Assembly: GCA_038205395.1 (NCBI GenBank)
Contig: JBBRBX010000082.1
Span: forward strand, 1-27,112
Origin: Fredericiella sp038205395
GTDB taxonomy: Bacteria > Chloroflexota > Anaerolineae > Caldilineales > Caldilineaceae
DNA: 27,112 bases
Reading direction: 5' to 3'
Part shown: positions 7,147 to 14,135 of the stretch, piece after piece
Position numbering within the stretch: the stretch's first letter is position 1
Layout of the letters: each line of letters begins with the position of its first letter
Position numbers and translations under genes: made by a program
Notes under the pieces: generated by a model
The model's database searches: none
What the model was told of the DNA's origin: nothing
What the model saw: the letters and a program-made list of their open reading frames with translations, nothing else

Positions 7147-9331
7147 CGGGAGATAGAATTGTACTGAGCGCTTGGATGCAGGCAAGCAGTTGCTGGAGGC
7201 TAAGCCCCTGCCCGCGCATGACCACCAGCCCCTGGCTGAGAATCGGCTGGCCGGCTGCATCCTGGGCGGAGATGACAATTACTGGAATGTCGCGCAGGAC
7301 CGGGTCAGCTTCTTTGGCCGCCAACAACTGGAAACCATCCATTTCCGGCATAACCAAATCCATCAGGATGCAGTCAGGCTGCTGCTCATGCAAGACCGCC
7401 AGTGCTTCCCAGCCATTGCGGGCGGTCAGCACCCGGTAGCCCGGTTCCGGCGCAGACAAGATGCGGCGAAACAGACGCAGGCTCTCCGGCTCGTCGTCGA
7501 CAACCAGAATGGTGCAACCGGCGAGATTCAGTTTCTTGAGCGTATCCAGCAGCGTCTGGCGCGAGATTGGCTTCAACAGATAGTCCGAGACGCCCAGTAC
7601 GCCTGCATCCTGCGGCGTGCTGGGCACGGCGCAGGCAAGGATCGGTGTGTTGTACGGCAGTGGCGGGCAAGCGGACAAGTGCGCGGCGGCCTCCTCCAGT
7701 GATCGGCTGTTGTATACTACGGCTTGGGCCGGAGTCTGCACCAGTTCTTTCTCTGCCGCAGCCATGTCTGGGACTTGCACCACATCCATTTTCGACAGGT
7801 AACGGGTCAGCAGTCGGTGCAGCGTGCTGCCGCTGTCGCAGAGCAGCAGCCGCGGCTGTGCAGGCGCCGGCGGCGCAGCCGAGACATGGGTTCGTTGGTA
7901 GTACGGCCAGTCCGCGTTGAGCCATTGCAGTGCGCCCGGCAGAGCCGCTTCCTGTGTGGAAAGCGGCAGCGAGAAGAAAAAAGTGGTTCCCCGGCCAATT
8001 GTGCTCTCCACCCACATGCGCCCGCCGTGCATATCAACAAAACTACGGCTGATGGTCAGCCCCAGCCCGGTGCCGCCGAATTTCTTACGGATTGATGTGT
8101 CGAGCTGCTGAAATGGCTGGAACATGCGGTCGATCGCAGCCGCTTCAATCCCTGGCCCGCTGTCCGCCACACTGGCAACAATCTCCTGCCCTCGCCGGGT
8201 GAGGCTGACGGTGACTCCGCCCGATTGGGTAAAGCGTCCGGCGTTGCTCAACAGGTTTAGCAGCACTTCACGCATTCGTGTGGGATCCGCCAGGATCGGC
8301 GGCAGGTCCGCCTCAATCTCTTTGCGCAAATAGAGTCCTTTTGATTCATAGAGGGGCTGCACGGCAGTGACCGCTTCTTCGGCGATCTCGCGCAGTTGGA
8401 CGCGCTCTTTGGTCAGCGCCATCCGGCCCGCTTCAATCTGGCTTAGATCGAGCACATCGTCGACCAAGCTGGCCAGGTGCTGGCTGTTGCGCAGCACAAC
8501 GGTCAGGTCGGCCAGCAATGCGGCAGGCAGGGAAACATGATAGGTTGCCGGCGTGTTCACAATCATTTCGGTAAAGCCGATAATCATATTCAGCGGTGTG
8601 CGCAGTTCGTGGCTCACATTGGCCACGAACTGCTCCTTGGCGCGGCGCGCCTCTTCTTCCGCCTGGCGCAGCCCATTGGCCAGCCGATTGAGCCGTTCCA
8701 AGTGCTGGTTGGCAAAGGTCAGGTCGTCCAGGGTCTGCTGGAGCTTCAATTGGAAATCGCGTGATTGCTCAAGCAGTTGCTGGCTGCGCTGGTAGCTGGA
8801 CCAGGCCAATTGGCCGGTGATGCGCAGTGGGCGGGTGGCCAACCAGACCAGGCCCAATGTGCACCAGATGGCCCAAAGCGTCACCAGACGCACCTCAGCG
8901 GAGAGCAGGCCGGCAGGCATGGCCGGCACCATCAGGCTGATCAGTCCAGCTACACCCAATCCAGCGGGCGGGCCTAACAGCAAAAGCGCAATCCCAGCCG
9001 GCAGAGCCAACAGGACGAAGGCCGTGTAGTGACCCATGCCGATGGCAGCCAGCAGAATGCCGGCGACGCCGGCCACCACCAATGTCCAGGCCGCGGCCTC
9101 GCCCTTGTGCGGGCGCAGAAAGCCCACGATGACGGCCAGCATGCCAAACCACAGCCCCACCAGCACGCCAAGCAGCGGATCGCTGAGCGTGTACGCTCCG
9201 CTGCCCAGGAGCAGCCCGGAGACAACCAGCAGCGGTAAAACAAGCAGCAGGCTGTCGCTGCGCACCTGCCGGAACATGGCGCCTCTTTCGGCCAGCCACT
9301 CCGGATCTATCTGGTTCTTGTCAGCAACCAT
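7094..9331 (-). CDS. Membrane hybrid sensor histidine kinase with two receiver-like domains
   Basis: A 745-residue protein. About five to six membrane helices span residues 28-165, with no large external sensor domain. A coiled-coil-like linker (180-235) leads to the HisKA site VSHELRTP with His241. The ATPase domain has the N box with Asn363, DSGPG at 390-394 and GGTGLGL at 419-425. Then comes a degenerate receiver (about 493-602) without a phosphoacceptor Asp (YNS near 540) but with a Lys-Pro at 587-588. A second receiver (about 607-722) has Asp612/Asp613 and phosphoacceptor Asp658, but no Lys at the usual beta-5 place (around Met705). It should autophosphorylate and pass phosphate within itself or to a partner. 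ATG 9331 has GGGGAG 6 bases upstream; a reading from 9385 is not supported. It is convergent with the frameshifted HTH/receiver gene. Confidence 0.88.
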   Translation of the reverse strand: MVADKNQIDPEWLAERGAMFRQVRSDSLLLVLPLLVVSGLLLGSGAYTLSDPLLGVLVGLWFGMLAVIVGFLRPHKGEAAAWTLVVAGVAGILLAAIGMGHYTAFVLLALPAGIALLLLGPPAGLGVAGLISLMVPAMPAGLLSAEVRLVTLWAIWCTLGLVWLATRPLRITGQLAWSSYQRSQQLLEQSRDFQLKLQQTLDDLTFANQHLERLNRLANGLRQAEEEARRAKEQFVANVSHELRTPLNMIIGFTEMIVNTPATYHVSLPAALLADLTVVLRNSQHLASLVDDVLDLSQIEAGRMALTKERVQLREIAEEAVTAVQPLYESKGLYLRKEIEADLPPILADPTRMREVLLNLLSNAGRFTQSGGVTVSLTRRGQEIVASVADSGPGIEAAAIDRMFQPFQQLDTSIRKKFGGTGLGLTISRSFVDMHGGRMWVESTIGRGTTFFFSLPLSTQEAALPGALQWLNADWPYYQRTHVSAAPPAPAQPRLLLCDSGSTLHRLLTRYLSKMDVVQVPDMAAAEKELVQTPAQAVVYNSRSLEEAAAHLSACPPLPYNTPILACAVPSTPQDAGVLGVSDYLLKPISRQTLLDTLKKLNLAGCTILVVDDEPESLRLFRRILSAPEPGYRVLTARNGWEALAVLHEQQPDCILMDLVMPEMDGFQLLAAKEADPVLRDIPVIVISAQDAAGQPILSQGLVVMRGQGLSLQQLLACIQALSTILSPANSPARLAALPAPHSAP

Positions 9332-9439
9332 AAGTCTCCCCTCTGCGCGGTGCGTCTCCCTGGGGCAACAGCACTGCGGCCACAAATCGCTGTGGCGCGC
9401 CGGTGACTGGCGTCACGGCATTCGCAGTTGTGCAGTACG

Positions 9440-10267
9440 TTACTCCTCGGCGTTCTCCCGCAGCACGATCTTTGGCAGCGTTCCCTGGTCAAATTCCCCC
9501 AAGCGTGCCGGCCCCAGCGCCATCAGTTCGGCGTGGATGGCTTCGGCGGCGGCACGAAAGGCGGCGAGGTCGATCCCCTGGCAGACGGGCGGCAGGCTGC
9601 GCAGGCGCGGCAGACCGCGGCGCAGCAGTTTGATAGCCCCCGCCCAGTTGCCGCGCTCGATCTGCAAAAAGGCCACGCCCACCTGCAGGATGCCCTGATA
9701 TAGGGCGCGGATGGGACGCGGCTCCGCCAGCCACGCCTGCTCCAGCCACTCGTGCTGCTCGAAGTATTCGCCGGCGTTGAACTCGGCAATCCCGCGCCGC
9801 GCCGGCTCGCTCAGCGGCGCATCCCACCCGTCGGGATAGAGCACCGGCGGCTGCACATGGCGCTGCACCAGCGCCACCAACTCTTCCATCATCTTCGAGC
9901 GCGCCCAGGCGTGGTCAGCGCCGGCGGCACGCGCGCGCTTGAGCGTATCCACCTCCACGTGGCTGCCAAAGGCATAGATCGGCGTCGCGCTGCTGTGCGG
10001 GCGCAGCTTGCAGCGCCGGATCGCCGTCTCCCAATCGCCGGGCGTGTTCAAGTCGAGCAGCGCCAGCACCGGGAAGGCACGGTCCACCGCCGCCACAAAT
10101 GCGGCGGGCGTCTCGACCAGCACGGCCTGCCCGCCGCAGGCACGGATGACATCGTCCAAGCGAGTGGAAAAGAACAGGTCGGCTTCCAGACAGACAACCG
10201 CCGGGCGTGTGACCGGATTTTTGGCCGGGTCCTCGGCTGGGTCGGGCGATATAGAGCTTGTAAGCAT
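9440..10267 (-). CDS. DUF309 protein with N-terminal pseudo-receiver-like domain
   Basis: About 275 residues. The C-terminal half is a DUF309 domain with the signature FNAGEYFEQHEWLEQAW and, downstream, LYQGILQVGVAFLQIERGN. The HExxE-like arrangement is the conserved core; the biochemical function of DUF309 is not established. The N-terminal half (about residues 20-138) looks like a receiver fold: it has the LLDLN strand, but the acidic pair is weak (EAD) and no beta-5 Lys-Pro is seen, so phosphorylation is doubtful. GGAGG lies 11 bases before ATG 10267; a GTG at 10285, six codons upstream in the same frame, is the alternative start. It sits 108 bp upstream of the hybrid kinase, on the same strand, so co-transcription is possible and a signalling link plausible. 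Confidence 0.75.
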   Translation of the reverse strand: MLTSSISPDPAEDPAKNPVTRPAVVCLEADLFFSTRLDDVIRACGGQAVLVETPAAFVAAVDRAFPVLALLDLNTPGDWETAIRRCKLRPHSSATPIYAFGSHVEVDTLKRARAAGADHAWARSKMMEELVALVQRHVQPPVLYPDGWDAPLSEPARRGIAEFNAGEYFEQHEWLEQAWLAEPRPIRALYQGILQVGVAFLQIERGNWAGAIKLLRRGLPRLRSLPPVCQGIDLAAFRAAAEAIHAELMALGPARLGEFDQGTLPKIVLRENAEE

Positions 10268-10335
10268 GGCCAGCAGTTCCTCCACCCGTCATTCTACACG
10301 GAGATGACATTTCCGCCGCCTTGCACCCTGTTTGG

Positions 10336-10341
10336 TATACT
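10336..10341 (+). promoter_or_regulatory. Possible -10 element for xseB
   Basis: TATACT about 50 bp before the xseB ATG, in the divergent spacer with the DUF309 gene. No convincing -35 is found (TTCCGC, 19 bases upstream, is poor), so this is a weak call. Confidence 0.3.
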
Positions 10342-10390
10342 GAAAGTCTTGAGCAAAAATCAGCAAAAAAACAACAATGAAAGAAATACG

Positions 10391-10636
10391 ATGGCCACTC
10401 CCAACGACACCTGGAACTATGATCAAGCCTTTGCCGAGCTTGAGATTGTGCTGGCGCAGCTTGAAGAGGGCGACCTCCCGCTGGAACAGACGCTCGCCCT
10501 TTATGAACAAGGCGTAATGCTGGCCAATTTGTGTGCGCGCAAGTTGACGGAAGCGGAACTGCGTGTGCGCCAGTGGCAGGGGCTGGAGGCCGCCGGAGAC
10601 CAGACCAAACCGTTTGAGGGCTGGCAAGACAACTGA
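10391..10636 (+). CDS. xseB: Exodeoxyribonuclease VII small subunit
   Basis: An 81-residue protein with the family pattern FAELEIVLAQLEEGDLPLEQ followed by LALYEQG. It forms two helices that pack several small subunits onto the large catalytic subunit XseA, which degrades single-stranded DNA. Length is normal. The ATG at 10391 is chosen because the conserved region begins shortly after it; the frame is open far upstream but that part is the antisense of the DUF309 gene. The ribosome-binding site is weak. xseA is not in the window, whereas xseA-xseB pairs are common. The next gene starts 1 bp after the stop codon, so the two are co-transcribed. Confidence 0.92.
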   Translation: MATPNDTWNYDQAFAELEIVLAQLEEGDLPLEQTLALYEQGVMLANLCARKLTEAELRVRQWQGLEAAGDQTKPFEGWQDN

Positions 10637-10637
10637 T

Positions 10638-11090
10638 ATGCGCGCCCTGTTCAGCAACGCCGCTTTTTGGTTGCCGATCTCAGTGGCGTTCGGCGTCCAA
10701 TTCTATAAGCTGCTGGTCGACTGGATTCAAAGCGGCCGTCTGCGCTGGCGGGTGCTGGCTGCCGCCGGGGGTATGCCCAGCAGCCATTCGGCCATGGTCT
10801 GCAGCCTGGCCACCGTCTGCGGCTATCAAAATGGGCTGGACAGCACCGCCTTTGCCATCGCCGCCGTGCTGGCGGCCGTGGTCATGTACGATGCGCGCGG
10901 CGTGCGCCAGGAAAGCGGCAAGCAGGCGCGCGTGATCAACCAGATCGTGCAGACCCTTTTCACCGGCCACCCCATCACCGATGAGGAGCTGAAAGAACTG
11001 GTCGGCCACACCACAATCCAGGTGGTCGTGGGTGGACTGATCGGCATCATTTACTCGCTGGTCTACCTCTATTTTCGCGACTGGATCTGA
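10638..11090 (+). CDS. Divergent PAP2 family membrane protein (DUF212, YuiD-like)
   Basis: A 150-residue membrane protein with three or four hydrophobic helices. The GGMPSSHSAMV motif (about residues 44-54) is the conserved active-site-like element of acid-phosphatase/vanadium-haloperoxidase relatives. YDARGVRQESGKQA (about 84-97) and the TGHPITDEELKELVGHT segment are typical of the DUF212 branch. A lipid phosphatase role is suggested by the fold but not proven for this branch. The ATG follows the xseB stop by a single base, implying translational coupling. Length and motifs match complete family members. Confidence 0.9.
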   Translation: MRALFSNAAFWLPISVAFGVQFYKLLVDWIQSGRLRWRVLAAAGGMPSSHSAMVCSLATVCGYQNGLDSTAFAIAAVLAAVVMYDARGVRQESGKQARVINQIVQTLFTGHPITDEELKELVGHTTIQVVVGGLIGIIYSLVYLYFRDWI

Positions 11091-11129
11091 CTTCCCCCCA
11101 ATTTTTCTCAAATTTTTCTTATTAATACC

Positions 11130-11158
11130 TTGTCGTTTTATCGCAGCCATGCTATCAT
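11130..11158 (+). promoter_or_regulatory. Predicted promoter of the radical SAM gene
   Basis: TTGTCG (11130-11135) and TATCAT (11153-11158) are 17 bases apart in an AT-rich spacer. This leaves a leader of about 95 bases before ATG 11259. A good GGAGG ends 4 bases before that ATG. Confidence 0.5.
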
Positions 11159-11258
11159 GTGCGCCATTATGCAGTGACAGCGCCGCCATTTTTGCCCTGT
11201 CCATTTTTTTTGATTTGCCCCGTTTATACAGCGGGGCACGTGTTGCAGTGGAGGATTC

Positions 11259-12599
11259 ATGCGACGGATTGTGCTGATTCAGCCCAAACGCGACGGCCGT
11301 GTCTTTGGCAAGTCGCCCGGCTCCCCTTATACCCTGATGCGCCTGGCCTCGCTGGTTCCGGCGGAAATCCCGGTGGAAATCTGGGACGAAAACGTGCGCG
11401 ACCTGGACATGTCTTCGCTGCGCGAAGGGGACCTGGTCGGCATTACGTCGATGACCGTCACCATCGAGGGCGCGGAGCAGCTTGCGCGGCGCGCCATGCG
11501 CCAGGGCGCCGGCGTAGTGGTGGGCGGCGTCCACGCGACGCTCATGCCCGAACACACGTCCACCTTTGCCCACAGCATTATGGTCGGTGAAGGCTATTTC
11601 ACCTGGCAGCAGTTGGTGCGCGATTTTGCCGCCGAAGGCATCAAGGGCATGCAGCCGGTCTATTCCGACGAACGCTGGGCGGACCTGGCCGGGCTGGCCA
11701 CTATCACCGACCGTGTCATCCAAATGGTGGATGAGAACAACAACTATTGGACCCCCTATCTGGAAATCACGCGCGGCTGTCCGCGCAACTGTGACTTCTG
11801 CACCGCCATTCGCGTCAGCGGACGCCGCATGAGACTGCGCCCCATCGATGAGGTGGTGGATGAGATCAAGCGGCGCAAAATCAAGCGCTTTTTCCTGACC
11901 GACGACAACTTTGGCCTCAACTTCACCACCGACCCCGACTACTGCGCCGAATTGTTCGAGGCATTGGCCAGGCTTGATCTGCACGGCTGGACCTGCCAGT
12001 CGGAGATGAGCGTGGCCAAGCATCCCGACCTGCTGGAGATGAGCGTGGCCGCCCATCTGGACAAGCATTTTATCGGCTTTGAAAGCGTCAACCCCGACAA
12101 CCGCAGTTCACTGGGCGGCAAGTCGAAGGGCATGGCTGACAAGGCGCAGGACGCCATCCGCATTATCCGCAGCACGGGAGTGGGCGTCGTAGGGCTGTTT
12201 GTGATGGGCTTTGACTTGGACACGCCGGAGACGTTCCAGGCGATGTGGGATTTTGTGCGCACCAGCGAACTGGACAGCGTGAGCACCACCATGCTGACCC
12301 CCTATCCGGGGACGCCCTTCCGCGATCTGGTTGAAAAGGAAAATCGCCTGCTGGATGTGCCGTGGAGCCACTATGACACCGCCCATTTGACCTTCGTGCC
12401 CAAAAACTTCACGGTGGATGAACTGCGGGCGGCCTATGATTGGCTGTGCCGCAAGATTTACAGCCCCAGCCAGATCGCACGCCGCGGCATCCGCTCGCTG
12501 GGCCGCTACCCACTCTCCAAAGCCGGCAAAAAAGCCTTTGGCAGCTTCAGCACCGATTATGGCTACCGCCGCACCTACGCCTATCGCAACGCGGTATAA
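11259..12599 (+). CDS. B12-binding domain radical SAM protein
   Basis: A 446-residue protein. The N-terminal part (about 1-125) resembles a cobalamin-binding Rossmann-like domain with VVGGVHATLMPEH at 87-99 and a following GEG. The radical SAM core begins near 165 with Cys174, Cys178 and Cys181 (CX3CX2C) that hold the 4Fe-4S cluster and S-adenosylmethionine. Relatives carry out methylations or ring rearrangements on unactivated carbons, for example in lipid, hopanoid or chlorophyll biosynthesis. Nothing in this sequence identifies the substrate. The C-terminal region (about 340-446) is of the kind seen in B12-radical SAM methyltransferase-like proteins. It looks monocistronic, with its own promoter and a strong terminator just after it. 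Confidence 0.9.
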   Translation: MRRIVLIQPKRDGRVFGKSPGSPYTLMRLASLVPAEIPVEIWDENVRDLDMSSLREGDLVGITSMTVTIEGAEQLARRAMRQGAGVVVGGVHATLMPEHTSTFAHSIMVGEGYFTWQQLVRDFAAEGIKGMQPVYSDERWADLAGLATITDRVIQMVDENNNYWTPYLEITRGCPRNCDFCTAIRVSGRRMRLRPIDEVVDEIKRRKIKRFFLTDDNFGLNFTTDPDYCAELFEALARLDLHGWTCQSEMSVAKHPDLLEMSVAAHLDKHFIGFESVNPDNRSSLGGKSKGMADKAQDAIRIIRSTGVGVVGLFVMGFDLDTPETFQAMWDFVRTSELDSVSTTMLTPYPGTPFRDLVEKENRLLDVPWSHYDTAHLTFVPKNFTVDELRAAYDWLCRKIYSPSQIARRGIRSLGRYPLSKAGKKAFGSFSTDYGYRRTYAYRNAV

Positions 12600-12607
12600 A
12601 GCACAGT

Positions 12608-12639
12608 GGGTGTGACTTCCGGGAAGTCACACCCGTTTT
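12608..12639 (+). terminator. Rho-independent terminator of the radical SAM gene
   Basis: A perfect 12-bp stem (GGGTGTGACTTC, 12608-12619; GAAGTCACACCC, 12623-12634) with a 3-base loop, then GTTTT. It begins 8 bp after the stop codon and separates this gene from the convergent GNAT gene. Confidence 0.85.
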
Positions 12640-12651
12640 CATTCCTGTCTA

Positions 12652-13242
12652 CTACAAATTGGGCGGCAGTTGCAGGCGCATAATCGTTTCGCCATGCTGG
12701 ATCGAGGTGGTGTAGGGCAAGTTGAGTTCGCGAAAAACGCGGATGGCGTCTTCGTTATCCGGCTGAAAAATGGCGACAATGGTCTGGACCCGCATCTGTT
12801 TGGCCAGCAGCACCAGGCGGCGCAGCAGTTCCGTGCCCACCCCCTGCCCTTGATAATCATCGCGCACCACAATAGCGGCTTCCGCTTCGGGTGAGTCCGG
12901 CGTCGCAGCGTCGCGGGCGAGGCGGGCGCTGCCGACAATGTGCTCGCCTGCCTCATCCGTATACACGGCAATCACAGCGCCGACCAGGGTGGCGTTGTCC
13001 ACCCTGGTCATCTCCAAAGCGCGCTGGTTGACAAGATCCTCACCCACGTTTTCGACGCTGGTATGAAAGCGCCGCCGCCGCGTTTCGGGCGACAGATTGT
13101 AAAAAAACTCGATCAACAACGCCGCATCGCTGGGGCGCATCAACCGCACTTTGAGTTTTTGCCCGCTGCGGGTTATAAAGCGCGGGCTGACATTGCGCAG
13201 AGTCGTTTTGTAGCGTTCAACATTTTGTTTATACAACATCAT
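12652..13242 (-). CDS. GNAT family N-acetyltransferase
   Basis: A 196-residue protein from ATG 13242 (an adjacent ATG at 13239 is possible). The acetyl-CoA pyrophosphate loop DDYQGQGVGTELL is at about 128-140, preceded by the beta-4 strand AAIVV, and followed by a PDNEDAIRVF segment typical of GNAT motif B. Residues 33-85 (VRLMRPSDAALLIEFFYNLSPET) resemble the GNAT domain attached to acetyl-CoA synthetase-like Pat protein acetyltransferases, so a protein lysine acetyltransferase is possible. The substrate is unknown. Its start overlaps the end of the HAD gene by 14 bp, indicating coupled translation. A reading extended to 13377 is only antisense/overlap sequence. Confidence 0.85.
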   Translation of the reverse strand: MMLYKQNVERYKTTLRNVSPRFITRSGQKLKVRLMRPSDAALLIEFFYNLSPETRRRRFHTSVENVGEDLVNQRALEMTRVDNATLVGAVIAVYTDEAGEHIVGSARLARDAATPDSPEAEAAIVVRDDYQGQGVGTELLRRLVLLAKQMRVQTIVAIFQPDNEDAIRVFRELNLPYTTSIQHGETIMRLQLPPNL

Positions 13243-13975
13243 TTTGGCTGCTCTTTTCCGGTTGCTCTTGATCCGGTTGCTCTTTATAGGAAGTTTTCCG
13301 CTGCGTATACCAGGGAAGCACCTGGCCCAGTTTGATCTCCGCCAGACTCTCAGCCGCCAGGCAGGGCGGCCACGCATTCTCTACGTAAGGCTGGATGGCG
13401 CTGTCGCGCGCCAGGGGGCCAATGACGATGCTTGGCATGCCCGCCCGCTGTGCGGCTTGCACACCGTAGATACTGTCCTCGATCACCAGACAGGCGGCAG
13501 GTGCGGCGTCCGCCGCCGCCGCACAGCGTAGAAACAGCAGCGGGTCCGGCTTGCCGCGCGGCAGGCGATAGCCGGACAGGATGGCGTGGAAGCGGTCGGC
13601 AATGCCCAGGATGTGCACCATGTCCACGATGTTGGCCATCGGCGCCGATGAGCCAACCACCTGGTGCATGCCCAGTCTGTGCAGCTCTTGCAGCCACGGC
13701 CCGACGCCAGGCAATAAGGCCAATGATCCCGGTAGAAGCAGACGGCGGTAGGCGGATTCCTTGGCTTCTGAAACCTCGCTTATCTTAGCAGATGAGAAGT
13801 GCGGCATCTGTTCGGACAAGATTTCGAAGTTGTTGCGGCCAAATCCCAACGCAAACAAATCCCAGCTGTAGACGATGCCATGTTCGGCCATCGTGGCCTG
13901 CCACGCCTGAAAATGCAGCGCCGCCGAATCAGTCAGCGTGCCGTCCATATCCCAAATCACTGCCGCCAGTTTCAC
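13229..13975 (-). CDS. HAD superfamily hydrolase (beta-phosphoglucomutase/phosphatase-like)
   Basis: A 248-residue HAD subfamily I protein. Motif I is DMDGTLTDS with Asp9 (nucleophile) and Asp11. An alpha-helical cap lies at about 17-85, motif II Ser is near 109-110 (GSSAPMAN), motif III Lys is 142 (GKPDP) and motif IV is Glu166-Asp167 (VIEDSIYGVQAA). All catalytic positions are kept, so it should be an active phosphatase or phosphomutase on a small sugar phosphate or similar compound. The start is GTG 13975 with GGAG 5 bases upstream. The last bases overlap the GNAT gene. The C-terminus after about residue 230 is polar (Lys/Glu/Gln-rich) and looks like a tail. Confidence 0.88.
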   Translation of the reverse strand: MKLAAVIWDMDGTLTDSAALHFQAWQATMAEHGIVYSWDLFALGFGRNNFEILSEQMPHFSSAKISEVSEAKESAYRRLLLPGSLALLPGVGPWLQELHRLGMHQVVGSSAPMANIVDMVHILGIADRFHAILSGYRLPRGKPDPLLFLRCAAAADAAPAACLVIEDSIYGVQAAQRAGMPSIVIGPLARDSAIQPYVENAWPPCLAAESLAEIKLGQVLPWYTQRKTSYKEQPDQEQPEKSSQNDVV

Positions 13976-14087
13976 ACCTGCTCCATTTCTACGCCTGATA
14001 CTTTCGTTTTTCTTTCAAGGCATTGTAACGTAGGCAGAGGGGCGCGGGTTCCGCGCACAGCGGTTGCCTTCCGGCCCCCTTCTGGAA

Positions 14088-14114
14088 GTCAGATGTGCGC
14101 AGGTCAGATGTGCG
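14088..14114. repeat. 12-bp direct repeat in the spacer between FprA-like and HAD genes
   Basis: GTCAGATGTGCG occurs at 14088-14099 and 14103-14114, a 15-bp step, in the 160-bp spacer upstream of the HAD gene. Function unknown; could be a duplicated regulator site or chance slippage. Confidence 0.5.
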
Positions 14115-14135
14115 GTTGCGGGACGGGCAGGAAGG

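Noticed and set aside
9379..9416. Two small inverted repeats (GCCACA/TGTGGC and GTGAC/GTCAC) upstream of the hybrid kinase
   Set aside because: Stems of only 5-6 bp, no T-run and no clear promoter link; expected by chance in GC-rich spacer DNA.
10680..12068. 462-codon open frame on the minus strand
   Set aside because: It is antisense to the DUF212 and radical SAM genes, both with strong family motifs. The protein has low-complexity His/Gly/Asp-rich composition typical of antisense frames in GC-rich DNA.
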